Source: Planctomycetaceae bacterium (GTDB lineage: Bacteria; Planctomycetota; Planctomycetia; Pirellulales; Thermoguttaceae). Taken from it: a stretch of DNA of 6,725 nucleotides. The notes beneath the pieces are model-generated. The model was not told where the DNA came from, ran no database searches, and worked only from the letters and a program-made list of their open reading frames with translations. Position 1 is the first letter of the stretch. Every line of letters starts with the position of its first letter. Location: contig JAITDV010000546.1 in the NCBI GenBank assembly GCA_031282385.1, forward strand, positions 1 to 6,725. Direction: 5' to 3'. Positions 1-5,607 of this stretch are shown piece by piece. Position numbers and translations under genes: made by a program.

Positions 1-22
1 ATACAAGTTAACGAAAAGGTAT
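1..22. repeat. Right end of an AGACC-family element cut by the window edge
   Basis: Positions 2-22 match 223-243 at 20 of 21 bases (only the next-to-last base differs, A versus C). Positions 223-243 are the right end of the next element, so 1-22 is read as the tail of another copy that begins before the window. Two elements would then lie head-to-tail with no spacer. Confidence 0.65.
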
Positions 23-243
23 AGTGTTTCTTTGCTATAACCAAAAAATACACCAACAAAAAAAAAAACTACAACGAAAAACCGCCTTTAACTCCTCCGA
101 GACCACCCCTAGCCCCTCCAAAGGAGGGGAATAAGAAAACGCCTCCGAAGGAGGCGAATAAGAAAACGCATCCGAGGGAGGCGACTAATTCCCCTCCTTC
201 GGAGGGGTCAGGGGTGGTTTCCTACAAGTTAACGAAAAGGTCT
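23..243. repeat. AGACC-family palindromic element, expanded copy
   Basis: The layout matches the copies at 5426-5566 and 6578 onward: a diverged left end, an A-rich stretch with the shared string CCGCCTTTAACTCCTCCGA, a G/C-rich core palindrome, and a right end AACGAAAAGGTCT. The core arms are at about 102-120 (ACCACCCCTAGCCCCTCC) and 201-218 (GGAGGGGTCAGGGGTGGT). Between them are two 27-bp tandem units, 130-156 and 157-183, differing at two positions, each carrying its own small palindrome (GCCTCCGAAGGAGGC in the first). The left end (about 23-42) is degenerate, so its exact boundary is uncertain. No transposase is encoded. It resembles a non-autonomous miniature element or a REP-like repeat. 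Confidence 0.75.
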
Positions 244-489
244 ATTTGATTTTAAGAATGCCTTATCTATAGTTTGCGGAATTACATAGTCCTTATCACT
301 GGAATCATAAACTCGCATTACTTGTTCATTGACATGGTACATATCAATACGTGCTAAATCGGGGAGATGTTGATTTTCGTTTTGGATTAGATATGATATT
401 TGCCATGAGGATTGTTGAGCAAAGGATGTGTCTTGTACAAAGTTTATCATATTGCTTTTGGTAAACACCAAAATCAAAATTAAAATCAA
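229..489 (-). CDS. Small hypothetical protein, possibly a truncated gene
   Basis: I do not recognise this protein. The frame encodes 86 residues from ATG at 489, or 73 from a second ATG at 450. The first 13 residues (MILILILVFTKSN) come from a low-complexity AAAATC-type stretch, so the later start may be better. From about residue 20 the composition is protein-like, with varied codons and a mix of W, Y, D, Q and charged residues, for example IDMYHVNEQVMRVYDSSDKD. The last residues (NRPFR) and the stop are supplied by the end of the repeat element at 23-243, so the original frame may have been longer and cut by the insertion. It is divergent from cheX, with only 11 bp between the ATGs (50 bp with the second start), leaving little room for two promoters. 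It could be a chance open frame. Confidence 0.35.
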   Translation of the reverse strand: MILILILVFTKSNMINFVQDTSFAQQSSWQISYLIQNENQHLPDLARIDMYHVNEQVMRVYDSSDKDYVIPQTIDKAFLKSNRPFR

Positions 490-500
490 AATCTTAAATT

Positions 501-974
501 ATGGCAGTAACACTTCGTGTTGAATTTATAAATCCGTTTATTATTGCGGTTACAAAAACACTTGAAACGATGGTTGGTTGCAAGGTTACTAGAGGAACTC
601 CTGTTCTCAAGAAAGAACCGCAAACACTATTTCCAATCAGCGGTATTATTGGTCTGTCCGGCGTTGTTGTCGGTACCGTTATACTCACAATGTCAAAAGA
701 ACTCGCGATTAAATCTGCTTCTGTTATGCTGCTGGAAGAATTCACCGACTTAAATCCTGACGTTTACGACGCTGTTGGTGAATTGACAAACATGATCGCA
801 GGAAACGCTAAAGCTCAGCTTGAAGAATATAAACTCAGCTTAAGCTTGCCCAATATCATAAAAGGCGAACAATCCGAAATAATCTTCCCCGAAACAAGCC
901 AACCAATAACTATACCCTTCCAAACCGAATACGGTCCTCTTGCCGTAGAAATCGGCTTCACTTCACCAGAATAA
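501..974 (+). CDS. cheX: CheX-like chemotaxis phosphatase (CheC/CheX/FliY family)
   Basis: The 157-residue product has the size of CheX. It begins with VEFINPFIIAVTKTLETM (residues 7-24), the typical CheX first helix, followed by a beta region rich in Gly and Val (48-62). The signature helix is FTDLNPDVYDAVGELTNMIAG (81-101), containing the E-x-x-N catalytic pair as E94 and N97. In the family these residues position water to hydrolyse the acyl phosphate of CheY-P, which resets flagellar or other response-regulator output in the cytoplasm. Unlike CheC, only one such motif is visible. ATG 501 is the first possible start because an in-frame TAA lies at 495-497; no Shine-Dalgarno site precedes it, only an A-rich leader. 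No che, fli or response-regulator gene is in the window, so its partner is unknown and it may serve a non-chemotactic pathway. A nested palindrome begins 6 bp after the stop. Confidence 0.9.
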   Translation: MAVTLRVEFINPFIIAVTKTLETMVGCKVTRGTPVLKKEPQTLFPISGIIGLSGVVVGTVILTMSKELAIKSASVMLLEEFTDLNPDVYDAVGELTNMIAGNAKAQLEEYKLSLSLPNIIKGEQSEIIFPETSQPITIPFQTEYGPLAVEIGFTSPE

Positions 975-979
975 GAAAT

Positions 980-1072
980 AAACTGTTCGCACTTTAAAAT
1001 TTCCTTCACCACCGCCTGATTTCCGATAGGTAATCAGGCGACAGTAATTGAGATTTTATGTGTGAACAGTTT
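980..1072. repeat. Nested palindrome downstream of cheX
   Basis: The outer arms AAACTGTTCGCAC (980-992) and GTGTGAACAGTTT (1060-1072) pair at 12 of 13 positions. Inside them a perfect 9-bp stem, CGCCTGATT (1013-1021) with AATCAGGCG (1032-1040), can continue across a T/T mismatch into CC/GG closed by a GATA loop. It starts 6 bp after the cheX stop and could fold at the 3' end of its mRNA, but no strong T-run follows the inner stem, so a classic intrinsic terminator is not clear. Its end sequence belongs to neither of the other repeat families here. Confidence 0.7.
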
Positions 1073-1300
1073 AAACTGGATTTTTGCAAAATTCATAAGA
1101 ACTTTTATTAAAAGAGCAGAAGATTAAATCTTACTCAATTTCGGCATATATTTTGAACCCCAAAGATGCAGAAATTATTGAAATGGAATTTATGAAACCC
1201 TTGTTTTAACGGCATATCATTTTTGGAAAAATAATATTGGATGCAATAATATGACAAAAATCAGAGAATCAGACAAAAAAAGCAGCACTCAAAAATAAAC
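1073..1300. other. Intergenic stretch without a supported gene
   Basis: This AT-rich segment lies between the palindrome after cheX and the large element at 1301. A 36-codon open stretch at 1099-1209 reads somewhat like protein near its end (NPKDAEIIEMEFMKPLF) but has no start codon at its head. A 15-codon ATG frame at 1251-1298 stops just before the element. Either could be a decayed gene remnant; neither is supported as a gene. No RNA gene or strong promoter is visible. Confidence 0.5.
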
Positions 1301-1597
1301 GTAACTATTCAGTCGTATTAATAAACCACCCCTAACCCCTCCAGAGGAGGGGAACATTAAATTTCCCGCCAGAGGAGGGGAACATTAAATTTCCCGCCAG
1401 AGGAGGGGAACATTAAATTCCCCTCCAGAGGGGGGAACATTCAATTCCCCTCCAGAGGGGGGAACATTCAATTCCCCTCCTTTGGAGGGGTTAGGGGTGG
1501 TTAAAAAAATGATAGTTTTAATCGGTTACTGCGCTACGCTGCGTTGCCGCCTGCTATAAAATTTTTTTTCGCGTAGAGCCGCCGACTGAATAGTTAC
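1301..1597. repeat. GTAAC-family element with 15-bp perfect terminal inverted repeats
   Basis: The ends are GTAACTATTCAGTCG (1301-1315) and its exact reverse complement (1583-1597). Inside, from left to right, are a G/C-rich core palindrome (1324-1502) holding a tandem array, a short AT stretch, and a further stem of GCGCTACGC (1531-1539) with GCGTAGAGC (1571-1579) matching at 8 of 9 positions. There is no reading frame for a transposase. The end sequence recurs in shortened form at 4220-4295, which supports a dispersed family. The core is shared with the AGACC family although the outer ends are unrelated. Confidence 0.75.
1324..1502. repeat. G/C-rich core palindrome with five tandem 27-28-bp units
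   Basis: The flanking arms AACCACCCCTAACCCCTCC (1324-1342) and GGAGGGGTTAGGGGTGGTT (1484-1502) are perfect 19-bp reverse complements. Between them lie tandem units at 1353-1380, 1381-1408, 1409-1435, 1436-1462 and 1463-1490, each starting AACATT and ending in a C-run/G-run mini-palindrome. The first two are identical; later ones drift (TTCCCGCC becomes TCCCCTCC, and AACATTAA becomes AACATTCA), the pattern left by stepwise duplication. G-runs on the + strand and at the right arm could also form two-tetrad G-quadruplexes. Copy number is likely variable between strains. Confidence 0.85.
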
Positions 1598-1599
1598 AA

Positions 1600-1769
1600 G
1601 TAAACAACCCTTATTTATCCAATTTCCATTAGTATCAGACAACGCCCCCAAATGCGCCTTTATGCCCTTATTATATCTGTGCCGTTTAACACGATATCAA
1701 ACAAAACATAAGTGCGTATTGGGTGGGAAATTTTGGCTACTAATGGTAATTCGACAAATAAGGGTTTAC
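1600..1769. repeat. Long-hairpin element of about 170 bp
   Basis: The left arm (about 1600-1634) and right arm (1738-1769) are reverse complements with a 2-nt gap and about three mismatches; the shared blocks are GTAAA, CCCTTATTT and CCATTAGTA. Pairing resumes further in: CCCAAATGCGCCTTTATG near 1648-1665 faces CATAAGTGCGTATTGGG near 1706-1722. The whole unit could therefore fold as one long imperfect hairpin. It begins two bases after the GTAAC element. No reading frame is seen. It may be a third miniature-element family, or a structured RNA if transcribed; the sequence alone does not decide. Confidence 0.65.
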
Positions 1770-1822
1770 ATATTAGAACCGTTCTGAAAACGATGTTGTC
1801 CCGCATGAATTTATTGGTCTTG

Positions 1823-1868
1823 GGTAACATAATAGTGGCCGATAAGAAACACTCGGCTGAATAGATAC
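1823..1868. repeat. Degenerate short copy of the GTAAC family
   Basis: The right end CGGCTGAATAGATAC (1854-1868) matches the GTAAC-family right end at 13 of 15 positions. A GTAAC at 1823 and a partly complementary GGCCG near 1836-1840 suggest the other end of an eroded 46-bp element. The left-arm match is weak, so this may be only a solitary end. Confidence 0.3.
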
Positions 1869-1927
1869 GATTTTAATTTTTGTCTAACATAATTATTGTT
1901 ACAATAATGCATCAAAAAAATAGTAAT

Positions 1928-1958
1928 TTGATAAACATTTTACACTCAAATTTATAGT
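1928..1958 (+). promoter_or_regulatory. Possible promoter of the kinase gene
   Basis: TTGATA (1928-1933) resembles a -35 box and TATAGT (1953-1958) a -10 box, separated by 19 bp, slightly longer than the usual 17; TTTATA at 1951-1956 gives 17 bp but matches less well. Two small dyads overlap or precede it: TAACA-N7-TGTTA (1885-1901) and TTTTACACT facing AGTGTTAAA (1938-1946 and 1956-1964), which could be regulator sites. A start near 1965 would leave an untranslated leader of about 84 nt. In AT-rich DNA such matches arise by chance. Confidence 0.25.
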
Positions 1959-2048
1959 GTTAAACGCCATTTGCAAAAGTTCAGTTTAATCAGTTTAAAA
2001 GCAACTCTAATAAGAAACCCAATTCCATAACTCTGAATTAAAATCAAC

Positions 2049-4184
2049 ATGCAACCAGAAAAACTTGGTCCTTTTTATATCGGTCGCGTGCTTGGACGCG
2101 GCGGCATGGGCGCCGTTTACGAAGGTATCCACGAACAAACCGGCGATGTTGCTGCGGTTAAAGTTTTGCTCGATAATTTTGAAGGCGAGAACGATACCCG
2201 ATTGCGTTTTGAAGCCGAAATCGATACTCTCAAACGGCTGCGGCATCCGAATATTGTACGTTTATTCGGATTCGGAAAAGATCAAGGTTTGCTCTATTAT
2301 GTAATGGAACTTGTCGAAGGCGCGAGTCTTTATACGGAATTGAAACGTAAGCGTTTTTTTTATTGGTATGAAGTTGCCAAAATCGGCATGGAAATTTGTT
2401 TGGCGTTGCGGCATGCTCATGATCGCGGCATTACTCACCGAGACGTCAAACCGGCAAATATACTGCTCGAAAAAAACGGCACAGTGAAATTATCCGATTT
2501 CGGAATTGCATCTTTATTCGGTTCCCGACGTTTGACTGACGTCAACGCGGTTGTCGGTACTCTTGAATTTATGTCGCCCGAGCAAGCTCTCGCTAGTCCT
2601 GTCGGACCGCGTTCTGATATGTACTCTTTGGGTGCTGTTTTGTATGCACTCATTTTGAACAAGCCGCCGTTTCCCGCCAAACATCTAGCAGAAATTATCA
2701 AAAAACATCAAGAAAATATAATCGAACCAATACGTTTAACACGAATTGATGTACCCGACGAAATGGAAACAATCATTCTCAATCTACTACAAATCCAACC
2801 CGAAACACGACCTCAAAGTCCATTCGCCGTCGCAAGAAGATTTCAGACAATTTTACAAACACAATTCAGTCAATATGAACAAATAATAATACGCCCAACC
2901 GATAACACCGCAACAACAAACCAACCGCAAAATGACGTCATTGACTTGAATGTTGTTACGCCCAACGGCAACTTTTTGCAAAATAATAATTCTTCACTTG
3001 CAGATTCATTCGGTAAACCCGCAAGTGATGATGTTGACATAACAAAATCACTCACCAATGTTGAATTGTCAAATTCCAAAAGTGAAATAAATTCTACCCA
3101 ATTCGAATTTGACCATCCACCAAATATCAGTTTACCTGCATCCAACAACGCCGGCGAAAATGATATTAACCGCTACAAACATAAAACCAATAACGTTGTT
3201 AATTGTAAGCCGCAACCGGAAAACGAACTATTAGCAGCAGATCCCGCAACCGGTTTGAACAAGACGAAAACGAATAACACCCGACACATACAACATTCAA
3301 CTTTTACAGAAGTCAATGAACATGAGTTAGGCAGTTTATCTAATTTGCAAACGATGTCAAAGTATTCGATTTCGTTGCAGACGATTTTTGCTTCGGTGAG
3401 TTTGCTTTTGATTGGCGGAATGATTTATTATCTTTTGCAACCGGTGCCGCCGGACAAACTTTATGAGAGAATCTCCTCAAAGTTACGAAGTAAAGGTGAA
3501 GAAGGAGATTTTTCTATTGAGTCGTTGCGCCGTGCGGAATCAGAGATACGATATTTTTTGGATCATCATGCAGACCATCCTCGAATTGGACAAGTTAGAA
3601 TTTACGAAGAACAATTGAATCTTGCAAATCTTGAACGGCGTTTAGAACGGCGGAGACAAATTTCCGACCCGGCTGCAATTAGTCAAGTTGAACGAGCGTA
3701 TCTTGAGGCAACTTCGTGGATTAAATCCGACCCGACTAAAGCAATAATAAAATTGAAGGCAATAATCGATCTTTTCGGTAATGACGTCGTGCCTTTGCAA
3801 ACCGAAACCGAAACAAATTTATCAAACAACAAAAATGAAAACGACAATATTACTACCAATAAACCAAAACAAATAATAAATAAAATTTCAAATCACAGAT
3901 TGCAAAGCCCTACAGAAATGTGCGTAGAACTCGCAAGACGGCGATTACGCGAACTTGAGAAAGGAATCGAAACAATAAATGCAGATCAAGAAGCGTTTCT
4001 GAAAAAACGAATTCAAGACGCAAAAAAATTAATTGACACCGAACCCGAACAGGCAAGAAAATTATTATCAGGAATAATCGAACTATACGGCAACCAAAAT
4101 TGGGCAATAGAACACGTCAACGAATCGCAAAACCTACTAAAAAATTTTCCAGAACACCACACAAATAATAACAAACAAAAATAA
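2049..4184 (+). CDS. Membrane-anchored PknB-type Ser/Thr protein kinase
   Basis: This 711-residue protein phosphorylates Ser/Thr on partner proteins using ATP. The N-terminal kinase domain (about 9-270) is complete: glycine loop GRGGMG (16-21), ATP lysine AVK (K38), HRDVKPAN (130-137, catalytic D132), DFG (150-152), activation-segment end GTLEFMSPE (170-178) and D190. A poorly ordered Asn/Thr/Ser-rich linker (about 275-435) leads to one membrane helix (about 441-463). The C-terminal part (464-711), expected outside the cytoplasmic membrane, is helical and charged, with a duplicated TPR-like motif: A-x2-(W/L)I-x2-(D/E)P-x2-A...II(D/E)L(F/Y)GN at 554-578 and 658-682, 104 residues apart. It may sense a ligand or bind a partner; no PASTA or other named sensor domain is visible. 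An in-frame TGA at 2034-2036 makes ATG 2049 the first usable start; no Shine-Dalgarno site precedes it. The gene stands alone and converges on the SET gene. Codon ending preference shifts towards A/C from about 2690 to 3300. Confidence 0.95.
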   Translation: MQPEKLGPFYIGRVLGRGGMGAVYEGIHEQTGDVAAVKVLLDNFEGENDTRLRFEAEIDTLKRLRHPNIVRLFGFGKDQGLLYYVMELVEGASLYTELKRKRFFYWYEVAKIGMEICLALRHAHDRGITHRDVKPANILLEKNGTVKLSDFGIASLFGSRRLTDVNAVVGTLEFMSPEQALASPVGPRSDMYSLGAVLYALILNKPPFPAKHLAEIIKKHQENIIEPIRLTRIDVPDEMETIILNLLQIQPETRPQSPFAVARRFQTILQTQFSQYEQIIIRPTDNTATTNQPQNDVIDLNVVTPNGNFLQNNNSSLADSFGKPASDDVDITKSLTNVELSNSKSEINSTQFEFDHPPNISLPASNNAGENDINRYKHKTNNVVNCKPQPENELLAADPATGLNKTKTNNTRHIQHSTFTEVNEHELGSLSNLQTMSKYSISLQTIFASVSLLLIGGMIYYLLQPVPPDKLYERISSKLRSKGEEGDFSIESLRRAESEIRYFLDHHADHPRIGQVRIYEEQLNLANLERRLERRRQISDPAAISQVERAYLEATSWIKSDPTKAIIKLKAIIDLFGNDVVPLQTETETNLSNNKNENDNITTNKPKQIINKISNHRLQSPTEMCVELARRRLRELEKGIETINADQEAFLKKRIQDAKKLIDTEPEQARKLLSGIIELYGNQNWAIEHVNESQNLLKNFPEHHTNNNKQK

Positions 4185-4219
4185 TAACCCCACGCTTAAT
4201 TTTCATTTTTTACGTAGAA

Positions 4220-4304
4220 GTAACTACTCAATCGCGTGTTGTCGGTAATCCAAAAACAATTTTGGGTTGAAGGCTGCACACGACTGAATGGTTACTGTTT
4301 TTTT
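4220..4304 (+). terminator. Short GTAAC-family element acting as likely terminator of the kinase gene
   Basis: The arms GTAACTACTCAATCG (4220-4234) and CGACTGAATGGTTAC (4281-4295) pair at 12 of 15 positions, and CGTGT/ACACG extends the stem. Inside, AATCCAAAA (4247-4255) pairs with TTTTGGGTT (4260-4268) around an ACAA loop, with one T-G wobble. Seven T residues (4298-4304) follow the right arm on the + strand, as expected for rho-independent termination of the kinase mRNA. No comparable T-run follows in the other direction. The end sequences belong to the same family as the element at 1301-1597, so a mobile-type repeat appears to serve as a terminator. Confidence 0.6.
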
Positions 4305-4310
4305 ACTTGA

Positions 4311-5090
4311 TCATTTTGAATTGTTCACCAAATTTAATTCATTTGCCGTAACAATCCAGCCTCTACAATTTTTGCAACCACATTGACATTTGATTGCCCT
4401 TTCCGCGGGCCACGCGTAATCTATTGTTAGTTGTTCACCGGGCAAAATATCGCGCAAAGCCTCAACCCAAATCTCCGAATCAACATCATCTTCAAATTCA
4501 GGTTCAATTTCAGCATCATCCTCATCAGCTTTATCAACAAGATTTTTACTACAATTTTTTGTAACAGAAATTGCCGAATTAGCAACATTGGCATTGTAGT
4601 TGTTATCTTCAGCCTCAATATCAGATTCAGATTCAGATTCAATCTCTTTCGCTCCGCCATCTCCAAAAAAACACTCGTCGTCATCGCCTAACATATCATC
4701 ATCCAATGCAATTTCATCTTCATCGTCCGGCTCCAAATCACTCGTTTCCAAATTACCTTCCTCTAATTCTTCGCCGTTTATTTCGTTACCTTCTCTTACA
4801 TATTGAGTCAACAGACAATTCGGATCGCACGCATGATTCAAATAACAAAACGGCGGCGCAGGTTCAAGCACTTTATTTTCACCAGCATTGATACAATAAT
4901 CACTCCCGTAATCAGGATCAATCACAATCTTACCCGGAACTCGTGCAATCGGCGTACCTTTAGGAATAAACGCATACGCAAATACACCCAGCCCATAAGC
5001 CGTCTCTCCAATACGTACCCCACAAGGAAACACACGCCCACAATCCGATAAACTACGACTCGGAAGAATAACATTAACTCGATTTTCCAT
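4311..5090 (-). CDS. SET-domain protein (probable protein-lysine methyltransferase) with a long acidic insert
   Basis: The 259-residue product (from ATG 5090) carries all recognisable SET elements: YGLGVFAYAFIPKGTPI (32-48), the SAM-site motif YLNHACDPNC (83-92), the last SET strand and helix VEALRDILPGEQLTIDY (209-225, with Y225), and a post-SET zinc motif CQCGCKNCRGW (235-245; C235, C237, C242). Such enzymes transfer methyl from S-adenosylmethionine to lysine; the target is unknown. The domain is split by about 105 residues (101-206), mostly Asp/Glu-rich, with a Ser-Glu run encoded by tandem GATTCA hexamers (4621-4640 region) and an Asn/Lys patch at 163-187. Without the insert the protein would be about 150 residues, a normal minimal SET plus post-SET. 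An upstream GTG at 5102 would add four residues; neither start has a strong ribosome site. The gene converges with the kinase gene. Acquisition from a eukaryote in the past is possible but not shown. Confidence 0.9.
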   Translation of the reverse strand: MENRVNVILPSRSLSDCGRVFPCGVRIGETAYGLGVFAYAFIPKGTPIARVPGKIVIDPDYGSDYCINAGENKVLEPAPPFCYLNHACDPNCLLTQYVREGNEINGEELEEGNLETSDLEPDDEDEIALDDDMLGDDDECFFGDGGAKEIESESESDIEAEDNNYNANVANSAISVTKNCSKNLVDKADEDDAEIEPEFEDDVDSEIWVEALRDILPGEQLTIDYAWPAERAIKCQCGCKNCRGWIVTANELNLVNNSK

Positions 5091-5425
5091 ATTACATCTC
5101 ACAAATAATTTTCAAATTATTTACTTTCTTAACTGCAATTTTTATATTTGATTTCTAACTCCCATATAAACAATTGGTCTAGTGTTGTACCATATTGATT
5201 TGGAATTACAAGATAAAGAGCAATTCCAGTTAAAATTTTGAGGACGTGCGTTATTGAATCGTGCATTTATATTTGATCAGTGTATCAGAATGAATTGATT
5301 TCTGGTATTATTTTATTCGGTTAGCGTAATCTGGTCGAATATGATACAAATATAATCCTAATATTCAATGTTTTACTTTCTCTGTTAGAAATGTATCACT
5401 TGGTGCCGCTACGAATTGAAATAAT
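5091..5425. other. Divergent intergenic region, no gene seen
   Basis: This AT-rich stretch separates the SET and galU genes and must hold both promoters, since the AGACC element occupies most of the remaining space before galU. A perfect TATAAT lies at 5351-5356 on the + strand, but no convincing -35 box stands at normal spacing. A 33-codon ATG frame from 5391 runs into the repeat and is not supported. No RNA gene is recognised. Confidence 0.5.
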
Positions 5426-5566
5426 AGACCTTTTTTCTAACCTAAAAATATATCAACGCAACAAAAAAACTACAACAAAAAACCGCCTTTAACTCCTCCG
5501 ATACCACCCCTAACCCCTCCGAAGGAGGGGTCAGGGATGGTATCTTACAGGTTAGCGAAAAGGTCT
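5426..5566. repeat. AGACC-family element, compact complete copy
   Basis: This is the clearest copy, 141 bp. The ends AGACCTTTTTTCTAACCT (5426-5443) and AGGTTAGCGAAAAGGTCT (5549-5566) are reverse complements at 16 of 18 positions. The core palindrome GATACCACCCCTAACCCCTCC (5500-5520) and its right arm (5524-5544) close on a GAA loop without tandem units. Between left end and core is an A-rich stretch. The three bases AAT touch both ends outside the element, which may be a short target duplication or chance. It ends 41 bp before the galU start, so it probably lies in the galU leader or promoter. Confidence 0.85.
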
Positions 5567-5591
5567 AATATGTTTTTTTAATTCTGAAATT

Positions 5592-5600
5592 AGAAGGGAG
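5592..5600 (+). promoter_or_regulatory. Ribosome binding site of galU
   Basis: AGAAGGGAG stands 7 nt before ATG 5608 and is purine-rich with partial match to AGGAGG. It is the only clear Shine-Dalgarno-like site before any gene in the window and fixes the galU start. Confidence 0.7.
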
Positions 5601-5607
5601 ATTTTTT

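Noticed and set aside
23..243. Insertion sequence
   Set aside because: There is no transposase frame and no clear target duplication; a non-autonomous repeat is the most that can be said.
1099..1209. 36-codon open stretch with a protein-like end
   Set aside because: It has no start codon at its head, no ribosome site and no recognised homology; it is too short to claim even as a pseudogene.
1251..1298. 15-codon ATG frame that stops just before the GTAAC element
   Set aside because: The length is well within chance and no ribosome site or known peptide was recognised.
1353..1490. CRISPR array
   Set aside because: The regularly spaced units have no unique spacers; they are direct tandem repeats, each with its own palindrome, and no cas gene is present.
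1770..2048. Riboswitch or tRNA before the kinase gene
   Set aside because: No cloverleaf or known riboswitch pattern was found; only short AT-rich dyads are present.
2870..3148. 92-codon frame on the - strand within the kinase gene
   Set aside because: It is antisense to the kinase linker and has no recognisable motif or ribosome site.
4427..4806. Several open frames across the acidic part of the SET gene on both strands
   Set aside because: They are low-complexity shadows of GAT/GAA-rich codons; only the SET frame shows conserved motifs.
5391..5492. 33-codon frame entering the AGACC element
   Set aside because: Half of it lies in A-rich repeat sequence and it lacks a ribosome site.
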